Shown here: positions 22,156-32,660 of the stretch, piece after piece
Layout: every line of letters begins with the position of its first letter
Position numbering within the stretch: position 1 is the stretch's first letter
Source of the DNA: CAIWHR01 sp963734055
Lineage (GTDB): Bacteria > Pseudomonadota > Gammaproteobacteria > Burkholderiales > Casimicrobiaceae
NCBI GenBank assembly: GCA_963734055.1
Contig: CAVTFQ010000010.1
Span: forward strand, 110,266-174,265
Length of the DNA: 64,000 nucleotides
Reading direction: 5' to 3'
The notes under the pieces: generated by a model
Databases searched by the model: none
Told to the model about the DNA's origin: nothing
Seen by the model: the letters and a program-made list of their open reading frames with translations, nothing else
Program-made: the position numbers and the translations under genes

Positions 22156-22515
22156 TCAGCGCGACGCCCTCGCATCGAACTCGAGGTAGAGGCTCACGTT
22201 CGCGACGAGCGGCAGGATCCGCGTCCACGCGACGCTAGCGGTGACGACGTTGCCGTCCTTCGTCACCTCGACGTCGGACGCGCGCACCGACTGGATGTAG
22301 TCGGTCGCGAGGTAGCGATCGAACGAGCGCCGGATCTCGACCGCGTTCGGATCGCGTGCCTCGTGCAGCGCCTTCTCGAGCGACTTCTGGACCGAATAGT
22401 ATTCGATGTACGCCGGCACCGTCCGGGCGGCGACCACGACGAAGATGACGACGATCGCGGCCACGAGCAGGAAGCCGATGATCGTCAATCCTTGCTGCCG
22501 TCCGCGACGTGCCAT
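22156..22515 (-). CDS. DUF4845 domain-containing membrane protein
   Basis: This protein of about 119 residues has one N-terminal transmembrane helix (GLTIIGFLLVAAIVVIFVVV) preceded by a basic RRGRQQ segment, and a periplasmic domain containing TVPAYIEYYSVQKSLEKAL. The family of unknown function is found almost always between lepB and rnc. I chose ATG 22515 because GGGAGGGGAG stands just upstream and the product then begins MARRGRQQG. The longer frame to 22551 would overlap lepB. Confidence 0.88.
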   Translation of the reverse strand: MARRGRQQGLTIIGFLLVAAIVVIFVVVAARTVPAYIEYYSVQKSLEKALHEARDPNAVEIRRSFDRYLATDYIQSVRASDVEVTKDGNVVTASVAWTRILPLVANVSLYLEFDARASR

Positions 22516-22534
22516 CTCCCCTCCCGCGCTATCG

Positions 22535-23368
22535 TCAGCGGATGCTGTCACCGACGCGCTTGAACGCCAGGCTCACGATATCGTCCCAGTTGAACCAGAT
22601 GAAGAACGCCCGGCCGCGAATGTGATCGTCCGGCACGAAGCCCCAGTACCGGCTGTCGTCGCTGCGGTCGCGGTTGTCCCCCATCATGAAATAGTGGCCC
22701 GGCGGCACCTTGCACGAAAAGCCGCTGCCATCGGGATTGTAATCGCAGTTCTCCTTGCCGGGAAACGGCCGGACCGCCGCCGGGCTGAAAGCCGGCAGCG
22801 CCGGATCCACGGCGATGTCGTGCACCTTCGGGCCAAGGCCGGTCTCGACGGTCTCCCTGTCCCGGCTGAGCGACTCGTAGCGCAGCCCTTCCGGGTAACC
22901 GTAGACGCCGTCCTCCTTGACCGGCCACGGCACGCCGTTGACCGTGAGGCGCTTGTCCTTGTAGACGACGGTGTCGCCGCCGACGCCGATCACTCGCTTG
23001 ATGAAGTCCTGCGACGGGTTGAGCGGGTAGCGGAACACGACGACGTCGCCACGCTTCGGATCCCCAAGCGGAATGACCTTCTGCTCGACGATCGGCAGCC
23101 GGATGCCGTAGACGAACTTGTTGACGAGGATGAAGTCGCCGACCTCGAGCGTCGGCCGCATCGACGACGACGGTATCTTGAACGGCTCGACGACGAACGA
23201 GCGCAGCGCGAACACGATCAGGAGCACCGGGAAGAAGCTTTTCGGGTATTCGATCCACCACGGCTCGGGCGCGTCGGGCGCGCGGCGCTTCGCGAAGACC
23301 AGCTTGTCGGCGAGCGCGACGACGCCCGTGAAGAGCGTCGCGAGGAACAGGATCAGCGCGAAGTTCAT
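22535..23368 (-). CDS. lepB: Signal peptidase I
   Basis: This membrane-bound protease cleaves signal peptides of exported proteins at the periplasmic face. The 277 residues start with two hydrophobic segments. The catalytic Ser is in FKIPSSSMRPTLEVGD and the catalytic Lys in DFIKRVIGVGGD. Box E, GHYFMMGDNRDRSDDSRYWG, is intact. It lies 30 bases after the lepA stop, so lepA-lepB form the usual operon. Confidence 0.96.
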   Translation of the reverse strand: MNFALILFLATLFTGVVALADKLVFAKRRAPDAPEPWWIEYPKSFFPVLLIVFALRSFVVEPFKIPSSSMRPTLEVGDFILVNKFVYGIRLPIVEQKVIPLGDPKRGDVVVFRYPLNPSQDFIKRVIGVGGDTVVYKDKRLTVNGVPWPVKEDGVYGYPEGLRYESLSRDRETVETGLGPKVHDIAVDPALPAFSPAAVRPFPGKENCDYNPDGSGFSCKVPPGHYFMMGDNRDRSDDSRYWGFVPDDHIRGRAFFIWFNWDDIVSLAFKRVGDSIR

Positions 23369-23398
23369 GGTCGGATCTTCTTCCCTGTTGGAACGCGC

Positions 23399-25192
<1,794 letters not shown>

Positions 25193-25216
25193 GGGCGGGC
25201 GCGTTGCACCGCGACA

Positions 25217-25245
25217 AAACAAAGGGGCACTTTGGACCGTGCCCC
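25217..25245 (-). terminator. Rho-independent-type terminator between the stress operon and lepA
   Basis: On the - strand GGGGCAC (25245-25239) pairs with GTGCCCC (25230-25224) around an 8-base loop, followed by TTTGTTTTG. It lies after the glutaredoxin gene and just before lepA, so it could end the rpoE-mucD operon or act as an attenuator. A TAAAAT sequence (25274-25269) upstream of the hairpin could be a -10 element whose transcript must read through it. Confidence 0.6.
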
Positions 25246-25300
25246 GTTCTGCCGTCGCAGAGATTTGAATTTTAGCGGATTTCGGGACCCGCCGCGACCC

Positions 25301-25609
25301 TTAGCCGCTGCCGGCGCCGGCGATTGCGGCGCGGAGGGCGGCGGGGTCGAGCCGAAAAGCGCACAGGAGCGCTTGCTCGCTGGGGAGGCCGGCAAAGAGC
25401 ACGGGCACGCGTTCGCCGTACTTCGCGTCCAATTCTTCGTTGCCCGGCGCGTCGATGTCGACGACCGCGATTCGCGTCCCGTGCGCCGCAGCCAGCGGCT
25501 CCGCTGCCGCGAGCATTTCGTCGCAGAGGTGGCAGTACGCGCGCACGAGCAGCGTCAGCGTCACCGCCGTCCTTGGAATCGGGCCCTGGCTCGCTCGCGC
25601 CTCGCTCAC
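25301..25609 (-). CDS. Glutaredoxin family protein
   Basis: This small thioredoxin-fold protein of 102 residues has a CxxC redox motif in AYCHLCDEM, a conserved cis-Pro region (ERVPVLFAG) and a central DIDAPGNEEL. It belongs to the DUF836/glutaredoxin-like group often found beside mucD or lepA. Its GTG start shares bases with the TGA stop of mucD (GTGA arrangement), showing translational coupling. A role in thiol maintenance of the cell envelope or cytoplasm is plausible. No signal peptide is present. Confidence 0.82.
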   Translation of the reverse strand: MSEARASQGPIPRTAVTLTLLVRAYCHLCDEMLAAAEPLAAAHGTRIAVVDIDAPGNEELDAKYGERVPVLFAGLPSEQALLCAFRLDPAALRAAIAGAGSG

Positions 25610-27057
25610 TCGCCGTTGAGCTTCAGCGTCGAGAAGAATTCCCCATCGCCGCGCCGCAGGCGGAGCGTCACCGAGGCGCCCTTCTCCAGCTTCGCGAGGA
25701 GGCCGTTCACCTGCTCGGCGCTCTTCGCCTCGGTCGTCTGGCCGCGATTGACGATCGCGAGGATCACGTCGCCGGGTTGCACGTTGCCGCGGACGGACCC
25801 GACCACGTCCTCGATCAGCACGCCGCCCTTGCCGCCCAGCTCCTTTCTCTGCTCGTCGGTCAGGTCGGCGAGCACGAGCCCCATCCGGTTCGGCTTGGCC
25901 TTTTCCTTCGGCGCCGGGCTGCCTCGCGGCGCGGCGGGCGCCGCCTGGTCCTCCTTGAGCTCGGCAACGGTGACCGTGAAGTCCTTCGGGGCGCCCTTGC
26001 GCCAGACGGTCAGCGCCACCTTGGCACCGGGCTTGATCGCCGTGATGATCCGCGGCAGCTCGCTCGACGTGTGGATGTCATGGCCGTCGGCCTTGATGAT
26101 GATGTCGCCGGGCTCGAGTCCGGCCTTGTCGGCCGGGTCGCCCTTCACGACGGAATTGACGAGCGCGCCGCCCGGCTTCGGCAGGCCGAACGCCTCCGCG
26201 GTCTCCTTCGTGACTTCCTGAATCTGGACGCCGATCTTGCCGCGCGTGACGCGTCCCTTCTCCTTGATCTGCGTCGCGGCGTTCATCGCGATGTCGATCG
26301 GGATGGCGAAGGAGACGCCCATGTACCCGCCGCTGCCGCGCGAGAAGATGAGCGAGTTGATGCCGACCACCTCGCCCCTGAGATTGAAGAGCGGCCCGCC
26401 CGAGTTGCCGGGGTTCACCGCGGCGTCGGTCTGGATGTAGGGAATCAGGTTTTCCGCCGGCAGGTCGCGGCCCTTCGCGCTCACGATCCCCGCGGTCATC
26501 GTGTTCTCGAGCCCGAACGGCTTGCCGATCGCGACGACCCACTCGCCCACCTTGAGCTTCTCCGGATCGCCGATCGTGACGCGCGGGAGATCCTTGGCCT
26601 CGATCTTGATGAGCGCCGTGTCCGTGCGCTTGTCGAGGCCGACGACCTTCGCCTTGAATTCGCGCTTGTCCGACAGCTTGACGTTGACCTCGTCCGCGCC
26701 GTCGACGACGTGCGCGTTGGTGATCACGTAGCCATCGGAGGAGATGATGAAGCCCGAACCGACCGACTGCTGGTCGAACTCCCGCTCGGGAATCCCGCGG
26801 TGCGGCACCTGGCCGAACCGGCGAAAGAACTCGTAGAACGGATCGTCCTCCGACAGCTCGGGAATCCGCGACCGCTTGATCTTCTGCGTGACGTCGATGC
26901 TGACGACCGCCGACGACTGCTTCTCGTAGAGCTCGGTGAAGTCGGGTAGCCCGGCGGGACGGCCCTGCGCCAGCGCCGGCGCGGCCGTCGCGGCGAAGAC
27001 GGCCAGCGCCGCGGCAAGGTTCGCTGCGGCAAGGAGGGGGCGGGTGGGGGACAGCAT
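25606..27057 (-). CDS. mucD: DegP/MucD-type periplasmic serine endoprotease
   Basis: This is a Do-family protease/chaperone that degrades misfolded envelope proteins. A signal peptide (LLAAANLAAALAVFAATAAPALA) is followed by the trypsin-like domain with His in ITNAHVVDG, Asp in RTDTALIKI and Ser in NPGNSGGPLFN. Two PDZ domains follow at about residues 270-365 and 385-475. I chose ATG 27057 (483 residues), with GGAGGT 8 bases upstream; the longer frame overlaps rseB. It is the fourth gene of the rpoE operon, which matches the AlgU-MucA-MucB-MucD layout. Confidence 0.94.
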   Translation of the reverse strand: MLSPTRPLLAAANLAAALAVFAATAAPALAQGRPAGLPDFTELYEKQSSAVVSIDVTQKIKRSRIPELSEDDPFYEFFRRFGQVPHRGIPEREFDQQSVGSGFIISSDGYVITNAHVVDGADEVNVKLSDKREFKAKVVGLDKRTDTALIKIEAKDLPRVTIGDPEKLKVGEWVVAIGKPFGLENTMTAGIVSAKGRDLPAENLIPYIQTDAAVNPGNSGGPLFNLRGEVVGINSLIFSRGSGGYMGVSFAIPIDIAMNAATQIKEKGRVTRGKIGVQIQEVTKETAEAFGLPKPGGALVNSVVKGDPADKAGLEPGDIIIKADGHDIHTSSELPRIITAIKPGAKVALTVWRKGAPKDFTVTVAELKEDQAAPAAPRGSPAPKEKAKPNRMGLVLADLTDEQRKELGGKGGVLIEDVVGSVRGNVQPGDVILAIVNRGQTTEAKSAEQVNGLLAKLEKGASVTLRLRRGDGEFFSTLKLNGE

Positions 27058-27106
27058 CGGGAACGACCTCCGGAAGGAACGACGGTGAGGGGTGGGCGCG
27101 TCTGCG

Positions 27107-28117
27107 TCAACGCCGCGCCACCGAATTGGCGATCTGGCGGATCGTGGCCGCGGGCGCTTCGCCGAGCGCCGTGACGACATAGCCGTCGAGGTCGCGGATG
27201 AACACGTTGACGCCGCCCTGCTGCAACAGTCCCGCCGGGTGCACCGCCGAGGCGGGTTCCACGAACACGGAAACGGCGACGAGGCCATCCGAGTAGACGA
27301 TGTGCGCAACGGGCGCGCGCTTGCCGCGCGCAGTGCGGTAGCCCTCGGCGACGCGGGAGAAGCCCGGCGGCGCGCCCCGAACGACCCATCCCGTCTCCGC
27401 CGCGACCGTCTCACCCGGTCCGGTCTGGATCTGCCAGGCGGGTGGCGCGGGGGGCCAGCTCGGCCGCACCATTTCGCGATCGACGTGCGCGTCGAGCACG
27501 ATGTCGGTAAACGTGAATTGCTCGACCGGCTCGTTCCGCTCGTTCTGGATCCGCGCCTTGAGCAAGAGGCCGGTCGCACGCTCGAACCAGAGCTTCTGTC
27601 CGTAGCGGAGTCCGTCGCGCGGCTCGAAAATCCATGCCTGCACGTCAAGGCCGGCGACGCGATCCGCCTCGCCGCGGCGGAGGTCGTAGTAGTCGGTCAG
27701 CGCCTTCTGCTGCTGGGCGGACAGCGACGGGAACGCGTTGCGGAACGTCCGGGGCTCGACCCGGACGATCTTGGCGTCGGGGTAGTAGCAGCGCGCCTCG
27801 GTGCTGCTGCGGATAACTTCGCGCGGCGGCCCTTCGAGGTTGACGAGCTTCTCCAATTCGCTGCCGCCGTTATTCCAGTGGACGATGCGCGACGTTTCGA
27901 CACGGCCGGCATGCTGGTAGACGAGTGTTCCCGTGTAGTTGAGCGTCCGCGCGGCCGCGGCCGCGCGACCCAGGAGCGACGCCGCGTCCTGCACTTCCGC
28001 CGAACCTGCGGCGCGCGCGGCGAGCGGCCCGACTCCCAAGGTCAGGGCCAACGCCAGCGCCGCCGCGGACGAGGCGGCCCGGCGCAAAGGGGCCCCCACG
28101 GCGGCAAGCCCGGTCAC
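27107..28117 (-). CDS. rseB: MucB/RseB-type sigma-E regulatory protein, periplasmic
   Basis: This protein binds the periplasmic part of the anti-sigma factor RseA and protects it from cleavage until envelope stress or lipid signals appear. The 336 residues have an N-terminal signal sequence (ALALALTLGVGPLAARA). An LolA-like N domain follows (LNYTGTLVYQHAGRVETSRIV, LEGPPREVIR), and then the MucB C-terminal domain (VVRGAPPGFSRVAEGYRT, VAHIVYSDGLVAVSVFVEP). It sits between rseA and mucD, as expected. Confidence 0.93.
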   Translation of the reverse strand: MTGLAAVGAPLRRAASSAAALALALTLGVGPLAARAAGSAEVQDAASLLGRAAAAARTLNYTGTLVYQHAGRVETSRIVHWNNGGSELEKLVNLEGPPREVIRSSTEARCYYPDAKIVRVEPRTFRNAFPSLSAQQQKALTDYYDLRRGEADRVAGLDVQAWIFEPRDGLRYGQKLWFERATGLLLKARIQNERNEPVEQFTFTDIVLDAHVDREMVRPSWPPAPPAWQIQTGPGETVAAETGWVVRGAPPGFSRVAEGYRTARGKRAPVAHIVYSDGLVAVSVFVEPASAVHPAGLLQQGGVNVFIRDLDGYVVTALGEAPAATIRQIANSVARR

Positions 28118-28138
28118 AGAATCCCTCCCTGAAGGGCG

Positions 28139-28636
28139 CTACGGACGAACATCGACCGATTCGACCGTCGCGGCCCGGATCATCGGGCCGATGCCCTCCA
28201 TCGGCGTCGTCGGCGAGTACTCGCGGTGCGCGAGCAGATAGTCGGAAGGCACCGGCTGCGGCCGTACCTGCGCCGCCCGGATCGACGCCGCTTCACGCGC
28301 CTTCGCGATGGCGGTTGTCGAGGTGTCGAGCGTCGCATAGGCGACCCAGCCAACCACGGTGACCGCCGCCACCGTCGCGGCGGCCGCCCAGGCGAAGGGC
28401 AAGGGCCGGCTGCGGACGGCGCTCGGCGCGAGGATCGTCGGCTCCGAGGCGAGCCGCGCGGCGAAGGTACGGGACACGCGCGGCACGGCACCCTGGCCGC
28501 CCCGCAGCGTCTCGCCGATGACGTGGTAGCAGACCCAAGTCGAGACCAGGTCGGCCTGCCGCAGGCGTCCGCAGACGCCTCCGACATCGCCGTCCTCGAC
28601 GTCGCCGTCCATCAGGCGCGAAATGTCTTCTGGCAT
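28139..28636 (-). CDS. rseA: Anti-sigma-E factor RseA/MucA-like
   Basis: This is an inner-membrane anti-sigma factor that holds RpoE. The N-terminal cytoplasmic domain has ISRLMDGDVED and DLVSTWVCYHVIGETLRG (RseA N-domain pattern). One transmembrane helix lies near residues 85-105 (FAWAAAATVAAVTVVGWVAYA), followed by a periplasmic tail that would contact RseB. I use ATG 28636, which overlaps the rpoE stop (TGATG) and has GGAG 6 bases upstream. ATG 28642 would leave no spacing to that site. Confidence 0.9.
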   Translation of the reverse strand: MPEDISRLMDGDVEDGDVGGVCGRLRQADLVSTWVCYHVIGETLRGGQGAVPRVSRTFAARLASEPTILAPSAVRSRPLPFAWAAAATVAAVTVVGWVAYATLDTSTTAIAKAREAASIRAAQVRPQPVPSDYLLAHREYSPTTPMEGIGPMIRAATVESVDVRP

Positions 28637-29235
28637 CACCATCTCCGGTTCTCTTCGGTCCCCAGCAACGGCCGCAATTCCGTTGCGATCGCTTCCCGCG
28701 CCCGGAAGATCCGGGAGCGCACGGTGCCGATCGGGCAGTTCATTACGCTTGCTATTTCCTCGTACGACAGGCCCTCGATCTCCCGCAACGTGATCGCCGT
28801 CCGCAGGTCCTCGGGCAGCGCGTCCATCGCCCGGTTCACCACGGCAGCAATTTCCTTGCCTTGCAGCTCCCCTTCGGGCGTGTTCGCGTCCCGCAGCTGG
28901 TCGGCATCCTCGAAATTCTCGGCTTCCTCGTGATCGAACCCGGTCGACGTGGGCGCGCGCCGGCCCATCGCGACCAGGTAGTTCTTCGCGGTGTTGATAG
29001 CGATCCGGTAGAGCCAGGTGTAGAACGCACTGTCGCCCCGGAAGCTCGGCAGCGCCCGGTACGCCTTGATGAAAGCCTCCTGCGTCACGTCCTCCACCTC
29101 CGCCGGGTCGCGCACCAGCCGCGACAGCAGCCGCGAGAGCTTCCGCTGGTACTTGAGCACCAGCAGTTCGTAGGCGCGCTTGTCACCCTGCTGCGCACGC
29201 ACGACGAGCTGCTGATCGACCTCGCGATCACCCAT
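28636..29235 (-). CDS. rpoE: RNA polymerase sigma factor RpoE/AlgU (ECF)
   Basis: This is an extracytoplasmic-function sigma factor controlling the envelope-stress response. The 199 residues show region 2 (YELLVLKYQRKLSRLLSRLV, EDVTQEAFIKAYRAL, FYTWLYRIAINTAKNYL) and region 4 (LPEDLRTAITLREIEGLSYEEIA, GTVRSRIFRARE). It heads the operon rpoE-rseA-rseB-mucD-glutaredoxin. A sigma-E-type promoter lies about 125 bases upstream, consistent with autoregulation. Confidence 0.96.
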   Translation of the reverse strand: MGDREVDQQLVVRAQQGDKRAYELLVLKYQRKLSRLLSRLVRDPAEVEDVTQEAFIKAYRALPSFRGDSAFYTWLYRIAINTAKNYLVAMGRRAPTSTGFDHEEAENFEDADQLRDANTPEGELQGKEIAAVVNRAMDALPEDLRTAITLREIEGLSYEEIASVMNCPIGTVRSRIFRAREAIATELRPLLGTEENRRW

Positions 29236-29359
29236 CCGGTCCCTGAATCGTCGTTGTTATGCCCGCCGGACGGCAGGTGCGGCGCTTGCCCGCGAAGCCC
29301 CAGATTCCGGGCCGCGCGGGGGAGTCCCCGAGGTGATGATCGCGGCGCGCGCTTCCATC

Positions 29360-29388
29360 AAAAGACCGCTGCCGAGGCCGTAAGTTCA
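29360..29388 (-). promoter_or_regulatory. Predicted sigma-E promoter of the rpoE operon
   Basis: On the - strand TGAACTT (29388-29382) and GTCTTTT (29366-29360) are separated by 15 bases. This closely resembles the enterobacterial sigma-E consensus GGAACTT-N15/16-GTCTAA. Transcription would begin near 29353, giving a leader of about 118 bases before rpoE. The promoter lies just beyond the asparaginase stop at 29402. Confidence 0.6.
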
Positions 29389-29401
29389 GTCGCACGCGGG
29401 G

Positions 29402-30490
29402 TCAGCCCCGGCCCGTCGCCGGGACGCGCGGCTTGTCCAGCACAACCGCCGGGCGAACCTGCCCGGTGACGGTCCCGCGGTAGTTGCGCACGACCGGCTC
29501 GCGCCACGGCGCGAGGCGCGCGCGCTGCTCGCCGTCGAGCAGGCCGAGCTGGTCCAGGACCTCGACGGTGGCCGGGTGCAGCCCCCGCTTCGCGCCGTCG
29601 GCGACCTTGATGGCAATGCCGATCCCGCGGCTGCGCACGCCGATCGCCTGCAGGCCTTCGGCCCCGATCTTGGTCACCCAGTCGCCCCGGCCGGCGGTCA
29701 TCAGGGCGAGGTCGTTGCGCCCTTCGCCGGACACCATTTCGGGGTGCGCCGTCATGGCGTCGGACAAGACAGCCGGCGCCGTGCCGTATTCCGGGTCGGA
29801 ACGATCCGCCGCGAGCCGCGCGAACGCCCGGGCGACGCGCGCGAGCGGCACTCCGTAGTTGGGCGCGGAGCAGCCGTCGATCCCCGCGACGAGGTCGCCC
29901 TCGGGCACTGCCGTGAAATGCGCCACCGCGCGGCGAATCGCCTGCTGGAGCGGGTGCTCGAACGCGAGATAGGTGGCCTTCGGCAGGCCGCACTGCACGC
30001 AATACGCGAGCATCCCGCTGTGCTTGCCGGAGCAGTTGTGCGCGAGCGGCGAATAAGGGGGCGGCGGCGGAACCTCCCCGCGAACGTCGTAATACCCGGG
30101 TGCGTGAGTGCCGCACTGCAGGTCCGCCGGCGTGTTGCCCGCGGCCGCAAGCATCGCGGCGACCGCCTCCTGATGCCGCGGCTCGCCTGAGTGGCTGGCG
30201 CAGAGCAGCGCGACCTGCGCGCGCGAAAAGCCGAAGCGCTCGACGCCGCCGCCCGCGACGAACGGCATCGCCTGGAACGGTTTGAGCGCGCTGCGCGTCA
30301 TCGTGACGAATTCCGCATCGCCCGCCGCGAACAGGAGCGTGCCATCGCGGTTGACCACGGCGACCGAGCCACTGTGGATCGCGTCCACTCCGTCCCCTCG
30401 CGAGACGACTGCGAGCGGCACGTGACGGAGCGCGGCAGGCGCCGTGGCGCGGGCGAGCGTGGCGGCGCGCGCGGCGGAATCGTTGGGCAT
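29402..30490 (-). CDS. Asparaginase, Rhizobium thermolabile (ReAII) type
   Basis: This cytoplasmic L-asparaginase has 362 residues. It is unrelated to E. coli AnsA/AnsB and belongs to the Rhizobium etli type, with a beta-lactamase-like serine hydrolase fold. Family signatures are TMTRSALKPFQAMPFV (Ser-x-x-Lys), LLCASHSGEPRHQ, AHNCSGKHSGML, GIDGCSAPNYGVPL and SDAMTAHPEMVSGEGRNDL. The cysteine and lysines of the metal site (CSGKH, DGCSAP) are intact. It stands upstream of the rpoE promoter as a separate unit, and no pathway partner is adjacent. Confidence 0.92.
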   Translation of the reverse strand: MPNDSAARAATLARATAPAALRHVPLAVVSRGDGVDAIHSGSVAVVNRDGTLLFAAGDAEFVTMTRSALKPFQAMPFVAGGGVERFGFSRAQVALLCASHSGEPRHQEAVAAMLAAAGNTPADLQCGTHAPGYYDVRGEVPPPPPYSPLAHNCSGKHSGMLAYCVQCGLPKATYLAFEHPLQQAIRRAVAHFTAVPEGDLVAGIDGCSAPNYGVPLARVARAFARLAADRSDPEYGTAPAVLSDAMTAHPEMVSGEGRNDLALMTAGRGDWVTKIGAEGLQAIGVRSRGIGIAIKVADGAKRGLHPATVEVLDQLGLLDGEQRARLAPWREPVVRNYRGTVTGQVRPAVVLDKPRVPATGRG

Positions 30491-30560
30491 GGCGGTGGCG
30501 GGCGAAATTGCTATTATCGCCCGCCTTGCCCGTCGCGCCCATTTCGGACTTACCGCGCGA

Positions 30561-30587
30561 GAAAAGTAGGGTCAGACCCTACTTTTC
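30561..30587. repeat. 27-bp perfect palindrome containing AGGGTCAGACCCT
   Basis: A 13-bp stem (30561-30573 and 30575-30587) surrounds a single A, with the core AAAAGTAGGGTC. The GGGTC-A-GACCC core is characteristic of REP palindromes linked to RAYT (REP-associated tyrosine transposase) genes. It lies between asnA and the 3' end of prpE, where the T-rich arms could also terminate prpE. Confidence 0.75.
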
Positions 30588-30616
30588 CTTGACCTTGCTT
30601 GCTCGAACGCCAGGCG

Positions 30617-32524
30617 TCAGGATCCTGCCCGCGCGTCGAGCGCAGTCCTGATCTGCTCGAGGGCGGCCGGATCCTCGATTGTCGTGAGATCGCCCGGGTC
30701 GCGGCCCTCGGCCAGCGCCTGGATCGATCGGCGGAGGAGCTTCCCGGAACGCGTCTTCGGCAGCAGCGTCACAAAGTGTACGGCCCCCGGACGCGCGATC
30801 GCGCCCAACTCGCGGTCGACCGTGTCCATCACTTCCTTGCGCATCGCCGCGACCCCGTCAGGACTCGCGACCTTCGCCGGGTCCTTGACGACGGCGAACG
30901 CGACGGGGACCTGCCCTTTCAGCTGATCGGCGACGCCGACGACGGCGACTTCGGCGATGCCCGGGTGCGCCTGCACCGCCTCCTCGATCTCGCGCGTGCC
31001 GAGCCGGTGGCCGGCCACGTTGATCACGTCGTCGGTGCGGCCCAGAACGAAGTAGTAGCCGTCGGGGTCCTTCGTGGCCCAGTCGAACGTCGAGTACGCG
31101 AGCTTCTTGCCGAAGTCCGAGAAATAGGTCTTGACGAAGCGCGCGTCGTCGCCCCAGACGGTCGTCATGCAACCGGGGGGCAGCGGAGGCATGATCGTCA
31201 GCACCGCCTTCTCGTTGGCGCCCGCCTCGTCGCCGCTGCCCTCGCGCAGCAGCCGCACGTCGTAGCCGTACACGGGGAACGACGGGCTGCCGAATTTGCG
31301 CGGCGTCTCCTCGACGCCGGGCATCGCGGAGAGAATGGCCCAGCCGGTCTCGGTCTGCCAGTAGTGGTCGACGATCGGCACGCCGAGCGAGTCGGACGCC
31401 CAGCGCGCAGTCGGCTCGTCCAGCGGCTCGCCGGCGAGGAACAGGTACTTGAGCGTCGCGAGGTCGTGCCTCTTCATGTGCGCCGGGTCCTGCTTCTTCA
31501 GCACGCGGATCGCGGTGGGCGAGCTGAACATCGTCTTGACCTTGTTATCGGCGACGATCTTCCACCAGATCGCGGGATCCGGCCGGATCGGCAGGCCCTC
31601 GTACATGATCGTCGTTCCCCCGGCGATGAGCGGCCCGTAGACGATGTACGAATGGCCGACCACCCAGCCGATGTCGCTCGTCGTGAACATCGTGTCGCCC
31701 GGCTCGATGCAGTAGATGCGCCGCATCGACGACGCGAGCGCTACGGCATAACCGCCGGTGTCGCGCTGGACGCCCTTCGGCTTGCCCGTCGTCCCCGACG
31801 TGTAGAGGATGTAGGACGGCTCCGAGGATTCGAGCCATTCGCACGGCACCTGCGCGTCCGGGTGGCGCGCGCGCAGCGTCGCGTAGTCGAGATCGCGGCC
31901 GGCCACGACGCTCATCGCCTTGTCGAGCCCGCGGTTGACGATGATCACGCTCTTCGGCGGGTGCGCGGCGAGGCGGATCGCCTCGTCCACGAGGTGCTTG
32001 TAGGGCACCGGCTTGCCGCCGCGCATTCCGCAGTCGGAGGTAATCATCACCTTCGGCTTCGCGTCGTCGATCCGCGTGGCGAGGCTCGCCGCGGCGAAGC
32101 CGCCGAAGACGACCGAGTGGATCGCGCCGATCCGGGCGCAGGCGAGCATCGCAAACGCGGCCTCGGCGATCATCGGCATGTAAATCAGGACGCGGTCGCC
32201 GCGGCCCACCCCCTCGGCTTTGAGCACGGCAGCGAAGCGGTTGACTTCCGCGGCGAGCTCGGCGTACGTGTAGGCCTTCGTCTCGTCCGTCTCGGTCGAG
32301 ATGTAGACGAGCGCCTTCTGCGACGCGCGGGTCGCGAGGTGCCGGTCGACGGCGTTGTGGCAGAGATTCGTCCGGCCGCCGACGAACCACTTCGCGAACG
32401 GCGGCTTCGAGTAGTCGAGCACCGAGGTGAACGGCGCCTGCCAGTCGACGAGCGATGCCTCCGCGCGCCAGAAGGCGTCGCGGTCGGCGAGCGACGCCTC
32501 ATGGAACTCCTTGTAAGTGGCCAT
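30617..32524 (-). CDS. prpE: Propionyl-CoA synthetase (propionate/acrylate-CoA ligase)
   Basis: This is an AMP-forming acyl-CoA synthetase of 635 residues in the acetyl-CoA synthetase superfamily. It opens with YKEFHEASLADRDAFWRAEA, as PrpE does. It carries the P-loop ILYTSGTTGKPKGVQRDTGG, the motif DHYWQTETGWAI and the hinge/ligase motif YYFVLGRTDDVINVAGHRLGT, and ends with the catalytic lysine in PKTRSGKLLRRSI. The C-terminal RSGK lysine is the usual acetylation-control site. It is next to acuI on the same strand, suggesting use of acrylate or propionate. Acetate cannot be excluded as a minor substrate. Confidence 0.9.
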   Translation of the reverse strand: MATYKEFHEASLADRDAFWRAEASLVDWQAPFTSVLDYSKPPFAKWFVGGRTNLCHNAVDRHLATRASQKALVYISTETDETKAYTYAELAAEVNRFAAVLKAEGVGRGDRVLIYMPMIAEAAFAMLACARIGAIHSVVFGGFAAASLATRIDDAKPKVMITSDCGMRGGKPVPYKHLVDEAIRLAAHPPKSVIIVNRGLDKAMSVVAGRDLDYATLRARHPDAQVPCEWLESSEPSYILYTSGTTGKPKGVQRDTGGYAVALASSMRRIYCIEPGDTMFTTSDIGWVVGHSYIVYGPLIAGGTTIMYEGLPIRPDPAIWWKIVADNKVKTMFSSPTAIRVLKKQDPAHMKRHDLATLKYLFLAGEPLDEPTARWASDSLGVPIVDHYWQTETGWAILSAMPGVEETPRKFGSPSFPVYGYDVRLLREGSGDEAGANEKAVLTIMPPLPPGCMTTVWGDDARFVKTYFSDFGKKLAYSTFDWATKDPDGYYFVLGRTDDVINVAGHRLGTREIEEAVQAHPGIAEVAVVGVADQLKGQVPVAFAVVKDPAKVASPDGVAAMRKEVMDTVDRELGAIARPGAVHFVTLLPKTRSGKLLRRSIQALAEGRDPGDLTTIEDPAALEQIRTALDARAGS

Positions 32525-32660
32525 GCGATCTCCTCCGCGGTGGGCTTTCGGGCGGCGTTCCCGGCCGCCAGCAGCGGAAGGCTAAGGCGCGCGTCCCTGC
32601 GGCTTCTTGCTCAGGATCAAGCGATCCGCACGGGACCGCGCCGCCGGCCGCCGAAATGTC

